Part shown: positions 42,515-51,024 of the stretch, in pieces | Position numbering within the stretch: position 1 is the stretch's first letter | Layout of the letters: each line of letters opens with the position of its first letter | From: Pseudomonadota bacterium | GTDB lineage: Bacteria > Pseudomonadota > Alphaproteobacteria > Sphingomonadales > Sphingomonadaceae | Assembly (NCBI GenBank): GCA_023458055.1 | Contig: JAEXAW010000044.1 | Coordinates: forward strand, 1-64,000 | Length of the DNA stretch: 64,000 bases | Direction of reading: 5' to 3' | Made by a program: the position numbers and the translations under genes | Notes under the pieces: model-generated | The model's database searches: none | Told to the model about the DNA's origin: nothing | Seen by the model: the letters and a program-made list of their open reading frames with translations, nothing else

Positions 42515-42643
42515 GGTCGGGCTCTGCTTTGAGCAGAGCTGTCCGGATAGGAGTTGGATGTGGTGTTTTTGCGACCCGCACCATGTGCAACTTCCCATTC
42601 CGCGGCGGGCGCGATCAGCGACGGTCGCGCCCGCCATATTTTT
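42515..42643 (+). ncRNA. Candidate small RNA with two stem-loops and a terminator
   Basis: Within the 449-bp gap 42344-42792. The first stem GCTCTGC-tttga-GCAGAGC (42521-42539) is perfect. The 3' end is an 11-bp stem GGCGGGCGCGA/TCGCGCCCGCC (42604-42635) followed by ATATTTTT, a strong factor-independent terminator on the + strand. No annotated gene on the + strand ends here. An alternative is a short peptide gene from ATG 42498 (with GGGAGGGG upstream), but its frame runs on through the terminator. No known RNA family was recognised; the 5' end is a guess. Confidence 0.3.
42604..42643 (+). terminator. Strong factor-independent terminator in the crp-parB gap
   Basis: An 11-bp perfect GC-rich stem with a ten-base loop and a following ATATTTTT. 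The reverse orientation has no T run, so it acts on + strand transcripts only, although the flanking genes are both on the minus strand. Confidence 0.7.
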
Positions 42644-42792
42644 ACCGACCCGCACTCAATCCGTTGCGTCGCGCAACTTGATGCAAAAACAGGCTTCAAT
42701 GACCAAACGGCGAGACGCACACTTCGACACCAATGACGTCATGGTGCGTCGAAATCCTACATGTTATTGTTTCTGCGTCATTTTAATAATAT

Positions 42793-43749
42793 TCAAATGC
42801 GCTCACCCGAGAGACGTTGGCAGATCATATCAAGCTGATCCAAGCTCGAATATTGAAGTGTCAACGCTCCTGCATCATCCGGTCCATGCGCTATTTTTAC
42901 TTTTAGACCGAGCAGATCCCCAAGATGGTCTTCTACAGCGAGGATGTCCGGGTTGCTCGCAACGGCTGCACCATTGGATGCACGTGATTTCGATCCATTT
43001 GCCCGATCTATCGGCTTGGCGAGCCGCGCCAGCTTTTCTGTCGCACGCACCGACAACCCTTCAAAAACCACACGCGCCGCAATCATATCTGCATCCGGCG
43101 CTCCGACCAGTGCCCGGGCGTGGCCCATGCTAAGCTGACCATTAACGATCATCGCTCGAACTTTTTCGGGCAATTCAAGCAGACGTAGGTGATTGGCGAC
43201 GTGGCTGCGAGATTTGCCGACAATCTTCGACAAGACTTCTTGGGTATGCCCGAATTCTTCCATCAGCTTCTTAAATGCCTCGGCTTCTTCCATCGGGTTC
43301 AAGTCCGACCGCTGAATATTCTCGAGCAGCGCAATTTCCATGGTCTCGGCATAATTGAGCTCGCGCACAATGGCCGGGATCTTATGAAGTTGCGCCTCCT
43401 GTGCAGCCCGCCACCGTCGCTCGCCTGCAACAATCTGATAACCGTATCCATCAATCGCCGGTCGAACGATAATCGGTTGGAACATACCTCGCGCTGCAAT
43501 CGACTCGGCTAATTCCTTCAGCGCAGTCGCGTCAAAGTGCCGGCGAGGCTGCTCGGGGTTGGGATGAATCTCGCTAACAAACAGCTGCTCTACCACTTCG
43601 CCAGAAGGCGCGCGGTAGCTTTTGGTTTCGAGCGACGCTTCTTGCGCAACATCTCCGAGCAGCGCGTTTAGTCCACGCCCTAAACCCATTGCCCGCTTTT
43701 TCGGAAGTGACGTCATGCCGTCTTGCGACTCGGGTGTATCGTCCGCCAT
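42793..43749 (-). CDS. parB: Chromosome partitioning protein ParB
   Basis: CTP-dependent DNA clamp that loads at parS and spreads, organising the origin. 318 residues. GLGRGLNALLGD near the start, then the ParB/Srx CTP-binding domain (VSEIHPNPEQPRRHFD, IIVRPAIDGYGYQIVAGERRWRAAQ), the helix-turn-helix that reads parS (TQEVLSKIVGKSRSHVANHLRLLEL) and a C-terminal dimerisation domain. It lies 29 bp after parA. Confidence 0.97.
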   Translation of the reverse strand: MADDTPESQDGMTSLPKKRAMGLGRGLNALLGDVAQEASLETKSYRAPSGEVVEQLFVSEIHPNPEQPRRHFDATALKELAESIAARGMFQPIIVRPAIDGYGYQIVAGERRWRAAQEAQLHKIPAIVRELNYAETMEIALLENIQRSDLNPMEEAEAFKKLMEEFGHTQEVLSKIVGKSRSHVANHLRLLELPEKVRAMIVNGQLSMGHARALVGAPDADMIAARVVFEGLSVRATEKLARLAKPIDRANGSKSRASNGAAVASNPDILAVEDHLGDLLGLKVKIAHGPDDAGALTLQYSSLDQLDMICQRLSGERI

Positions 43750-43778
43750 CTTTTCTTTTCTCTTGTTAAATCAAATTG

Positions 43779-44561
43779 TTAAGCCGCTTTTCTTGGTTGA
43801 GGCAAGCGCCCTACCACTTCTCGTGCAAGCTCCATATACGCCTCCGACCCAGGGCATCGATGATCATAGATGAGTGCCGGCAAGCCATGACTCGGCGCTT
43901 CGGATAAGCGAACATTCCGCGGAATAACGGTTTTAAACACGACCCCCCCGAGGCATGCCCTGACATCATCAGAAACCTGGTCCGTCAATCGGTTGCGGCG
44001 GTCGTACATGGTGAGTGCCACTCCGAGGATCGACAGATGTGGATTGAAACCCGCACGAATCCGCTCGACGGTTTGCAGCAGTTGACTCAAGCCTTCCAGC
44101 GCGAAAAACTCGCACTGAAGTGGAACCACGAGTGACTGGGCTGCAACTAGAGCATTGATGGTGAGAAGCCCCAGTGACGGAGGACAATCTATCAAGCAAA
44201 TGTCCCACTTGCCCATCGGCACACCCGCAAGAGCCCGTTGGAGTCGGTGTGTCCGGTCTTCAACGCCCACCAGTTCTACCTCCGCCCCTGAAAGATCGAC
44301 GGTTGCAGGCACAATATCCAATCGCGGAATCCGCGTAGAAACCGTCGCTTGCTCGATTGATGATTCGCCACCCAACACATCGTAACTCGACCATTCGCGC
44401 GCCGATTGCGGCACACCCAGACCGGTTGAGGCATTACCCTGAGGATCAAGGTCAACGAGTAACACCCGCCATCCGATCGCAGCCATCGCAGTTGCGAGAT
44501 TGATAGCGGTGGTCGTCTTTCCCACCCCTCCCTTCTGATTGGCAACTGCAATACAAATCAT
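43779..44561 (-). CDS. parA: Chromosome partitioning ATPase ParA
   Basis: 260 residues, deviant Walker A ATPase: NQKGGVGKTTTAINLA at residues 8-23 with the signature lysines, then DLDPQGNAST and LIDCPPSLGLLT. ParA forms a gradient that pulls ParB-parS from pole to pole. The gene abuts rsmG (stop 44562) and precedes parB in the typical alphaproteobacterial mnmG-rsmG-parA-parB order. Confidence 0.97.
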   Translation of the reverse strand: MICIAVANQKGGVGKTTTAINLATAMAAIGWRVLLVDLDPQGNASTGLGVPQSAREWSSYDVLGGESSIEQATVSTRIPRLDIVPATVDLSGAEVELVGVEDRTHRLQRALAGVPMGKWDICLIDCPPSLGLLTINALVAAQSLVVPLQCEFFALEGLSQLLQTVERIRAGFNPHLSILGVALTMYDRRNRLTDQVSDDVRACLGGVVFKTVIPRNVRLSEAPSHGLPALIYDHRCPGSEAYMELAREVVGRLPQPRKAA

Positions 44562-45224
44562 TTATCTGTTCCTAGTTTTGCGGTGGTCGAGATCAACCGT
44601 GCCCAAACCTACCAGCAAATGACTGTCAGGATCGGTAACGCTATGTTCCACGTGGAACAATCTTTGCCACGCTTTCGGCACCGATTCCAGTTCGATTACG
44701 GCATTTTTGCCTTTTGGAAGCAACCAGAGCGTTTTTTCTGTGGAAAACCTCTGGGAAACTTTGAGTAATTTTTGCAGCGGCGCAAAAGCTCGTGCAGAGA
44801 TCACGGACGCGCCAAATGCAGAGACTGTCTCGAGCCTGCTATGATGAATTATCACATTGTCGAGGCCGATATCAGTCCCCACCCGCGCTAAAAACTCGCA
44901 TCGGAGAGCACGAGATTCGACAAGATGAATCTGTCGTTGTGGGTCAAGAATAGCAATAACCAATCCCGGAAAACCGGCTCCTGATCCGATGTCCAGCCAT
45001 GGCCCGTCTCCAGCGCGCTTTGCATGGACCAACAACTGCGCGCTATCAACAAAGTGTCGCGCCCATAGATTATCAACGGTCGATGCTGAAATAAGATTTT
45101 GCCGCTCCGTTTCGCGTAGGAGCATCGCCTCAAACCGTTCAAGCTTATCGAATGTTCCACGTGGAACATTCGATGCTTGGCGTAACCATTCGCGCGCTCC
45201 CTTGTTTGTTGTTATGATGGTCAC
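44562..45224 (-). CDS. rsmG: 16S rRNA (guanine-527-N7)-methyltransferase RsmG
   Basis: 220 residues, Rossmann methyltransferase with the SAM motif LDIGSGAGFPGLVIAI (about 76-91) and RAFAPLQKLL. Starts at GTG 45222-45224, which overlaps the mnmG stop. Two parS sites lie inside the gene and are read as NVPRGTF near the N-terminus and FHVEH near the C-terminus. So its protein sequence is partly set by segregation signals, a trait known from other alphaproteobacterial gidB genes. Confidence 0.95.
   Translation of the reverse strand: MTIITTNKGAREWLRQASNVPRGTFDKLERFEAMLLRETERQNLISASTVDNLWARHFVDSAQLLVHAKRAGDGPWLDIGSGAGFPGLVIAILDPQRQIHLVESRALRCEFLARVGTDIGLDNVIIHHSRLETVSAFGASVISARAFAPLQKLLKVSQRFSTEKTLWLLPKGKNAVIELESVPKAWQRLFHVEHSVTDPDSHLLVGLGTVDLDHRKTRNR
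44644..44659. promoter_or_regulatory. parS site 1 (inside rsmG, 3' part)
   Basis: Perfect palindrome TGTTCCACGTGGAACA, the alphaproteobacterial parS consensus bound by ParB. In rsmG it encodes FHVEH. Confidence 0.93.
45153..45168. promoter_or_regulatory. parS site 2 (inside rsmG, 5' part)
   Basis: Second perfect TGTTCCACGTGGAACA, read in rsmG as NVPRGTF. Confidence 0.93.
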
Positions 45225-47089
45225 GCTGCGAACGTGCCACGCCGGCTGTGTACTAAAATAGCGGACAAAGCCGCCGGCGTTATGCCAGCGATACGTCCGG
45301 CTTCCGCCAACGATCTAGGTCGAGCAACCGATAATCGCTCGACCATTTCGTTAGAAAGGCCACCAATGTTGCGATAATCGAGATCTGCATTCAAAGCTAT
45401 CCGTTCATTCGCTTGCAAATCCCTAATCTCGGCTTCCTGACGGGCCAAATAGGGGGCGTAACGCGCATCCTCGGCCAATTCCGCGGCAATTCCGACCGGG
45501 AGCTCAGCAAGCTCCGGTACAGCGGAAACAATATCGGCCCAGTTTACGCTTGGAAACCGCAGCATCTCCCCGACGCTCCGCTTCACCCCGTCGGATGGCG
45601 CCGACGCGCCCATCTCGCGCAACATCTTCGTACTCACAACCGTAGAAAGCAACCTACGTCCCAGCTCGCGCTGAGCCTGACGGTCCCTGAACTGAGCCTG
45701 GCGGCGGCTGGAAAGGAGGCCAAGGCTATCAGCTAACGGTGACAACCTTGTCTCCGCATTGTCGGCACGCAATCGCAGTCGATACTCTGCCCGGGCGGTC
45801 AACATACGGTAAGGTTCACTTACGCCCTGCAACACCAGATCATCGATCATTACCCCGATATAGGATGACGAACGATCGAGAATCATAGGCTCGCGTCCTT
45901 GAACCCCCAGCGCAGCGTTTACTCCGGCAACCAACCCTTGTGCGGCAGCCTCTTCATATCCTGTCGTTCCATTGATCTGGCCCGCGCAGTAGAGGCCAGG
46001 AATAGCAACCACCTGCATATCACGCCCCAGCGCGCGCGGATCAATATGGTCATATTCAACCGCATAGCCTGGCACCACCAGCTCCGCCTCTTCGAGTCCT
46101 TCCAAAGAGCGCACCAATGCAATCTGGACATCCGCCGGCAGCGACGTGGAAATCCCGTTAGGATAGACGAAATGCGTACCCAGTCCCTCCGGCTCCAGAA
46201 AAACCTGGTGCCCGTCACGATCACCGAACCTGTGAATCTTATCCTCAATGGATGGACAATAGCGCGGCCCCGCCGCCCCGATTGCGCCCGTGAATAATGG
46301 TGAACGGTCGAGCGCGTCACGAATGATGTCATGGGTGGACGGATTGGTCCGGGTAATCGCGCAGAATAGCTGCGGCACTTTGCGGCGGGTAGAATCCACC
46401 GACATCGTCCAAATGGCACCATCGCCGCTATCCGAAGGCTGTTCGGGCAGTCTAGCCCAGTCTATCGTGCGTCCATCTATTCGAGGCGGCGTCCCGGTCT
46501 TCAACCGGCTCATCGGCAAGTTGGCCGCGTATAATTGTTGTGCGAGCGCTGTCGCCGCCCGCTCTTCAATCCTTCCGCCTTCCATCCGTTCTTCGCCGCG
46601 AAACAACCGACCTCCCAGAAACGTTCCTGTGCACAGGACAACCGCACGAGCCCCCAGACACTGGCCGTCTGCCAATACAACACCGGTGATAGTACTTCGA
46701 TCAAAGCTGAGGCGCGCGACTTCTCCTTCGACAATGTGGAGATTTGCCTCTTGATCCAAAAGCCGGTGAATTTCAGCTCCGAACAGTGAGCGATCAGCCT
46801 GCACACGCGGTCCCTGGACCGCAGACCCCTTGGACGCGTTGAGCATACGGTAGTGAATAGCGGATGCATCGGCCGCTTTTCCGATCAAGCCGTCAAACGC
46901 GTCGACTTCCCGAACCAGATGGCCCTTGCCTAGTCCGCCGATAGCAGGATTACAGGACATCGCTCCGATGGTCGCCTTATCGAAACTCACGAGCGCAACC
47001 TGCGCCCCTAACCGGGCGGCAGCAGCTGCGGCCTCGCAACCGGCGTGGCCACCGCCGACAACGACAATGTCAAATTCTAACGATTCCAT
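45221..47089 (-). CDS. mnmG: tRNA uridine-34 carboxymethylaminomethyl-modification enzyme MnmG (GidA)
   Basis: 622 residues. FAD-binding subunit of the MnmEG complex that modifies the wobble uridine. VVGGGHAGCEAAAAAARLG at residues 9-27 is the FAD site, and NPAIGGLGKGHLVREVDA and TGTFLGGRLFRGE are GidA signatures. DLDYRNIGGLSNEMVE lies in the C-terminal helical domain that contacts MnmE. mnmG sits between mnmE (65 bp upstream, with a parS between) and rsmG (overlapping). Confidence 0.97.
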   Translation of the reverse strand: MESLEFDIVVVGGGHAGCEAAAAAARLGAQVALVSFDKATIGAMSCNPAIGGLGKGHLVREVDAFDGLIGKAADASAIHYRMLNASKGSAVQGPRVQADRSLFGAEIHRLLDQEANLHIVEGEVARLSFDRSTITGVVLADGQCLGARAVVLCTGTFLGGRLFRGEERMEGGRIEERAATALAQQLYAANLPMSRLKTGTPPRIDGRTIDWARLPEQPSDSGDGAIWTMSVDSTRRKVPQLFCAITRTNPSTHDIIRDALDRSPLFTGAIGAAGPRYCPSIEDKIHRFGDRDGHQVFLEPEGLGTHFVYPNGISTSLPADVQIALVRSLEGLEEAELVVPGYAVEYDHIDPRALGRDMQVVAIPGLYCAGQINGTTGYEEAAAQGLVAGVNAALGVQGREPMILDRSSSYIGVMIDDLVLQGVSEPYRMLTARAEYRLRLRADNAETRLSPLADSLGLLSSRRQAQFRDRQAQRELGRRLLSTVVSTKMLREMGASAPSDGVKRSVGEMLRFPSVNWADIVSAVPELAELPVGIAAELAEDARYAPYLARQEAEIRDLQANERIALNADLDYRNIGGLSNEMVERLSVARPRSLAEAGRIAGITPAALSAILVHSRRGTFAA

Positions 47090-47136
47090 GATCAGCTGCC
47101 GTTACAGCATTGGTTGCCATAGGTCAAAGCGCTGAT

Positions 47137-47152
47137 TGTTCCACGTGGAACA
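47137..47152. promoter_or_regulatory. parS site 3 (between mnmE and mnmG)
   Basis: Perfect TGTTCCACGTGGAACA, only 2 bp from the mnmE stop codon. Confidence 0.93.
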
Positions 47153-47154
47153 TT

Positions 47155-48459
47155 TCACTTGCCAATGCAGAAGCGTCCGAACAAAGCATCAAGCATATGT
47201 TCCGTTGACGCCCGACCGGTCAACCTGTCTAAAGCTGTCCGGGCTAGTCGCAGCCGTTCAGCGATGATGAGTAGATCTTCAGCCTGATCGTCGGTTGCCA
47301 GCGCATCAACCGCATCGCCAATTGCCGCGCGCTGCCGCTCGTTAAGTGCGAGCGCTCCACCGGTTGGGAATACCTCTCTCGCGAGCACGAGGATGGCCTC
47401 TATGAGAGCGCCCATCCCTTCGCCCGTCAGCGCGGAAATCCTGACATCAGCGAATTTTGCGTTACGCTCCCAAACAGCGTCATCTTTAAGCCGGTCGGAT
47501 TGCGCAGCTATTATGAGTCGCGATGGATGCGCCGGCGCCGCGTCCGCTGGTCCCAGCCACAACAATATATCCGCCGCGTCGATCATCGCCCGCGCGCGTT
47601 CAATCCCCATCGCCTCAATAACATCACCGGTCGCGTCCCTAAGCCCCGCTGTGTCGGCCAAGCGTAATGCGATACCTCCCAGGCTCACGGGCAGCTCGAT
47701 CACGTCCCGCGTCGTTCCCGCAACATCGGACGTTAATACCGCCTCCCGCTGTGCGAGCGCATTGATAAGGGTCGACTTCCCACTATTGGGCGGCCCGGCC
47801 AACACGACCGACAAGCCATCTTTGAGTCGCTCAACCGGGGGCCCCGACAGCCAGCCTCTGATCTTCGCCGTCAGATTCTCCATGCCTTCCATCATCGCTT
47901 TGCTCTGCCCGTCGCCCACATCATCCTCGTCAGAAAAGTCGAGGTCGGCTTCGACCATAGCGCTCAGACGGAGCAACTCGCTCTGCCACTTCTCCACGGC
48001 GCGTGACAAATGCCCGTCGGCCAACGCAATCGCATTGCGCCGCTGCGCCTCGGTCTCGGCCGACAAGAGGTCAGCGAGGCCTTCGGCCTCGGCCAAATCC
48101 ATCCGGCCATTTTCAAATGCACGACGCGTGAACTCGCCCGCCACCGCCATGCGCAAGCCAGGCAATGCCGCAAGCGCCTGTTCGACCGCTCGCACAACTG
48201 CACGACCCCCATGGAGGTGGAACTCGCCGAGATCCTCACCAGTCACCGTCTCTGGGCCCGGAAACCACAGAACCAAAGCGCGATCAAGCGCATCACCACT
48301 GCTGTCACGTAATGTTCGCAAACTCGCACGGCGCGGCGTCGGCAAAGCTCCTGCCAAAGCCTTGAGCGCCTCACCCGCCACCGGGCCAGATATTCTGATG
48401 ACCGCAAGGGCGGCAGGTGGGTGTCCACTTGAAAGCGCGAAAATTGTATCAGAGGTCAT
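47155..48459 (-). CDS. mnmE: tRNA uridine-5-carboxymethylaminomethyl(34) synthesis GTPase MnmE
   Basis: 434 residues. N-terminal folate-binding domain (TIFALSSGHPPAALAVIRISG), helical domain, G domain with GPPNSGKSTLINAL (about 219-232), DVAGTTRDVIE, DTAGLR, and the C-terminal C-I-G-K with the Cys used in the reaction. The start ATG at 48459 is 15 bp from AGGAG; a TTG at 48474 would be directly next to it. First gene of the mnmE-mnmG-rsmG-parA-parB series. Confidence 0.95.
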   Translation of the reverse strand: MTSDTIFALSSGHPPAALAVIRISGPVAGEALKALAGALPTPRRASLRTLRDSSGDALDRALVLWFPGPETVTGEDLGEFHLHGGRAVVRAVEQALAALPGLRMAVAGEFTRRAFENGRMDLAEAEGLADLLSAETEAQRRNAIALADGHLSRAVEKWQSELLRLSAMVEADLDFSDEDDVGDGQSKAMMEGMENLTAKIRGWLSGPPVERLKDGLSVVLAGPPNSGKSTLINALAQREAVLTSDVAGTTRDVIELPVSLGGIALRLADTAGLRDATGDVIEAMGIERARAMIDAADILLWLGPADAAPAHPSRLIIAAQSDRLKDDAVWERNAKFADVRISALTGEGMGALIEAILVLAREVFPTGGALALNERQRAAIGDAVDALATDDQAEDLLIIAERLRLARTALDRLTGRASTEHMLDALFGRFCIGK

Positions 48460-48609
48460 AGCTTCTGATACCAACTCCTTCCCCGGTTGCCATCACTGAT
48501 GCGACGGATTCGAGCGCCAACCGGGCGTTCATTGAAAAGACGCCGCTTGGTCATACCGTCCCGATAAGCGAACGAGCATGGGCATGCTCTGCCCGCTATA
48601 TATCCCAGC

Positions 48610-48861
48610 CTATTTTTTCTTTGACCCTGCCGCCATTCCGCCCGCGAATGCGCTCATCAACTGCTGGACCATATTGATCCCAGACTCCGTCGAGGGGACC
48701 CAATTTTTTACCATCGTTTCAAACACATCCGGCGTAATGCCCTTCTTCATCATGCTTTTCATCTGGTCGAGATAAATATCGTGCACCGGTTCAAGGTCGG
48801 GCAGCCCCAGCATCTGGCGGGCTTCGGTCGGGGTGCAATCGACTTCGATATTGATTTTCAT
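48610..48861 (-). CDS. DUF6489 family small protein
   Basis: 83 residues, a small, helical, Sphingomonadales-typical protein. MKINIEVDCTPTEARQMLGLPDLEPVHDIY is followed by an amphipathic helix and a Lys-rich end (AGSKKK). It resembles proteins found near the polyhydroxyalkanoate granule in length and helix content, but no role is known. Upstream of mnmE on the same strand, 150 bp away. Confidence 0.85.
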   Translation of the reverse strand: MKINIEVDCTPTEARQMLGLPDLEPVHDIYLDQMKSMMKKGITPDVFETMVKNWVPSTESGINMVQQLMSAFAGGMAAGSKKK

Positions 48862-48919
48862 GACAACGGCTTTCTGTTGAACGCTTGAGCTTATCGTCCC
48901 TCGCGCCTAGTCTTGCCCG

Positions 48920-49405
48920 ATGTCAGGGCCCATCGCAACTGCCGTCATCGCCTCACCCGTCGGTCCGATAGAATTGGTCGCGGATGAAAAGCTCCTACGC
49001 GGGCTAACCATTATCCCTGACGCGGCTATTTCAGGCGATGTCCAAACCCATGCCATTTTACGCGAAACAGCACGACAGCTTACGGACTATTTCGCTGCAA
49101 AAAGGCGCGACTTTGACCTCCCCCTAGAACCAGCTAGATCGGCTCGCGGGGCTGCATTGCGCGACGGAATCGCCTCCATCCCCTATGGCGACACGATGAG
49201 CTATGGTGCGCTCGCTAACATGCTGGACTCCGGTCCACGCGCGGTCGGGCAAGCCTGCCGTCGCAATCCTTATCCGATTATAATCCCCTGCCACCGGGTA
49301 ACCTCCGCCGCTGGCCCGGAACATTATTCCGGTGGTCGCGGCGTTGATACGAAATTGTGGCTCAACCGCTTTGAACACCAACATAAACTTCAATTTGAGG
49401 AATGA
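48920..49405 (+). CDS. ogt: Methylated-DNA-protein-cysteine methyltransferase
   Basis: 161 residues. Takes the methyl group off O6-methylguanine in a suicide reaction. Active Cys in IIPCHRVTSAAG (about residue 130), with the preceding SIPYGDTMSYGALA helix-turn-helix and VGQACRRNPYPI motif. Single-domain Ogt type, without the Ada regulator part. Followed closely by a dienelactone hydrolase-like gene. Confidence 0.93.
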   Translation: MSGPIATAVIASPVGPIELVADEKLLRGLTIIPDAAISGDVQTHAILRETARQLTDYFAAKRRDFDLPLEPARSARGAALRDGIASIPYGDTMSYGALANMLDSGPRAVGQACRRNPYPIIIPCHRVTSAAGPEHYSGGRGVDTKLWLNRFEHQHKLQFEE

Positions 49406-49410
49406 CGAGA

Positions 49411-50112
49411 ATGGCAAGAATCGAAACCTTCGATCATGATGGCGACTTTTTCGCTTATGTAACAGCGCCCGCGACGAGCCCTCGCGCTGCGATCATCGTC
49501 ATTCCGGAGATTTTCGGCATCAACCCTGGAATCCGGCAGAAATGCGATGAACTCGCCGCAGCGGGCTATCTCGCCGTCGCACCCGAAATCTTCTGGCGGT
49601 TTGCGCCTGGTGTCGAGCTGGATCCCGACGTCGCCGAGGAGATGCAGCAAGCGCTTGATTATTTTGGCCAATATAATCCGGACGAGGGGGTGAAGGACAT
49701 TGAAGCCACGATCCGCGCCATCCGGGCAGGCATTGACGGCCAACCGCCGGTCGCCAAGGTCGGTTGCGTCGGCTACTGCCTCGGCGGCAAGCTTGCATAT
49801 ATGACTGCTGCCCGCACCGACATCGACGCCTCGGTCGGCTATTATGGTGTGATGATCGACCAGATGCTGAATGAAAGTCATGCGATTGCGCGCCCATTGA
49901 TGTTGCATATCGCGGGCGACGACGGATTTGTATCGAAGGAAGCGCAAGCCAAGATGCACGAAGGGCTGGACGATCATCCCCGCGTCACCCTCTATGATTA
50001 TCCCGGCATGAACCACGGCTTCGCGACCGAAATGGGCGAACGCCGCAACGATGTCGCTGCCACCCTGGCAGACGGTCGAACGATGGCGTTTTTTGCCGAG
50101 CATCTGGGGTGA
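49411..50112 (+). CDS. Dienelactone hydrolase family protein
   Basis: 233 residues, alpha/beta-hydrolase with Cys nucleophile in GCVGYCLGGKLAY, Asp in HIAGDDGFV and His in GMNHGFAT. PEIFGINPGIRQ is typical of the DLH group. True substrate unknown; family members open dienelactone rings or act as carboxymethylenebutenolidases. The start used is the ATG at 49411; ATG 49402 overlaps the ogt stop (ATGA) but is too close to the GAGGA site. Second gene of a four-gene run. Confidence 0.9.
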   Translation: MARIETFDHDGDFFAYVTAPATSPRAAIIVIPEIFGINPGIRQKCDELAAAGYLAVAPEIFWRFAPGVELDPDVAEEMQQALDYFGQYNPDEGVKDIEATIRAIRAGIDGQPPVAKVGCVGYCLGGKLAYMTAARTDIDASVGYYGVMIDQMLNESHAIARPLMLHIAGDDGFVSKEAQAKMHEGLDDHPRVTLYDYPGMNHGFATEMGERRNDVAATLADGRTMAFFAEHLG

Positions 50113-50534
50113 GTGACGGCGTCCGGTTGATGGATCAAGCGCCGTCGGTTGAGGATTATCGCCGCTTGCGGATCGCAAGTGGGCTCAGCCCCAAAAGCGA
50201 GGCGGCAGCACAGGCGGGGCTCGCGGGCGGACTGTTCGGTGTCAGCTTGATGGATGGCGATGCTGTCATCGGCATGGGGCGCATCATCGGCGATGGTGGT
50301 TGCCACTACCAGATCGTCGATATTGCTGTCCTTCCCGCCTATCAGGGGCAGGGTTTCGGCGCGCAGATCATGCAGCGGCTGAAGGAGTGGATTGATGCCA
50401 ATGTCCCCGATAGCGGCTACGTCAGCTTGATCGCAGATGGAGACGCCAAGCATCTTTATGCAAAATATGGCTTTCAGGAGACCGCGCCAGCCTCGGTCGG
50501 TATGGCGATGAAAATGGGGAGAGATACAGAATGA
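50109..50534 (+). CDS. GNAT family N-acetyltransferase
   Basis: 141 residues. The acetyl-CoA loop appears as DIAVLPAYQGQGFGAQIMQRL (Q/R-x-x-G-x-G/A), followed by LYAKYGFQETAP. The acceptor is unknown. Starts at GTG 50109, four bases overlapping the hydrolase stop, and overlaps the next gene by ATGA; the three appear translationally coupled. Confidence 0.9.
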   Translation: MSDGVRLMDQAPSVEDYRRLRIASGLSPKSEAAAQAGLAGGLFGVSLMDGDAVIGMGRIIGDGGCHYQIVDIAVLPAYQGQGFGAQIMQRLKEWIDANVPDSGYVSLIADGDAKHLYAKYGFQETAPASVGMAMKMGRDTE

Positions 50535-50932
50535 GCAAGGCCGAACAAGGCGTCGCGGCTTGGCATGCCTACATTGATGGTGGCAGCGATCCAGCAGCGT
50601 TGAAGGCGATGATTGCGGATGATGCCGTGTTCCATTCGCCGGTTGTGCATAGCCCCCAGGAGGGTCGCGACAAGGTCTTCGCCTATCTGTTCGCGGCGAG
50701 CAAAGTGCTCGGCAATGCCGAATTCCGTTATTTGCGCGAGATTGTAGATGGCGACCAAGCGGTGCTCGAATTCGCCACGACGATTGACGGCATCCTCATC
50801 AACGGTGTCGACATCATTCGCTGGAATGCTGACGGCCAGATTGAGGACTTCAAAGTCATGGTTCGCCCGATGAAGGGCATGAACAAATTATGGGAATTGA
50901 TGGCAGCGATGCTGGAGAAGCAGGCGAGATAA
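50531..50932 (+). CDS. NTF2-like/SnoaL-type protein
   Basis: 133 residues, single cone-shaped NTF2 fold: AWHAYIDGGSDPAALKAMIADDAVFHSPVV at the start, GVDIIRWNADGQIEDFKVMVRP near the end. Could be a small isomerase, hydrolase or binding protein; the family gives no more. Last gene of the run ogt-DLH-GNAT-NTF2, followed by a terminator. Confidence 0.85.
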   Translation: MSKAEQGVAAWHAYIDGGSDPAALKAMIADDAVFHSPVVHSPQEGRDKVFAYLFAASKVLGNAEFRYLREIVDGDQAVLEFATTIDGILINGVDIIRWNADGQIEDFKVMVRPMKGMNKLWELMAAMLEKQAR

Positions 50933-50970
50933 ATCCTCTTCGTTAAGAGGAAATGCGAACGCCAATAAAA

Positions 50971-51003
50971 AAGGCGGCACGGTGGGTCCGGGCCGCCTTT
51001 TTG
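50971..51003. terminator. Bidirectional terminator
   Basis: AAGGCGGC and GCCGCCTT flank a loop of about 13 bases, with TTTTT after and AATAAAAA before the stem. It ends the ogt-to-NTF2 run and the convergent SleB-type gene. Confidence 0.85.
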
Positions 51004-51024
51004 CATTTAATCGCTGCGTTGTGA

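Noticed and set aside
42498..43133. 211-residue + strand frame before and through parB
   Set aside because: Passes through a terminator and lies mostly antisense to parB; only a very short peptide at its start could be real.
47393..48499. 368-residue + strand open frame opposite mnmE
   Set aside because: Ser/Arg/Ala-rich translation typical of the reverse strand of a GC-rich gene.
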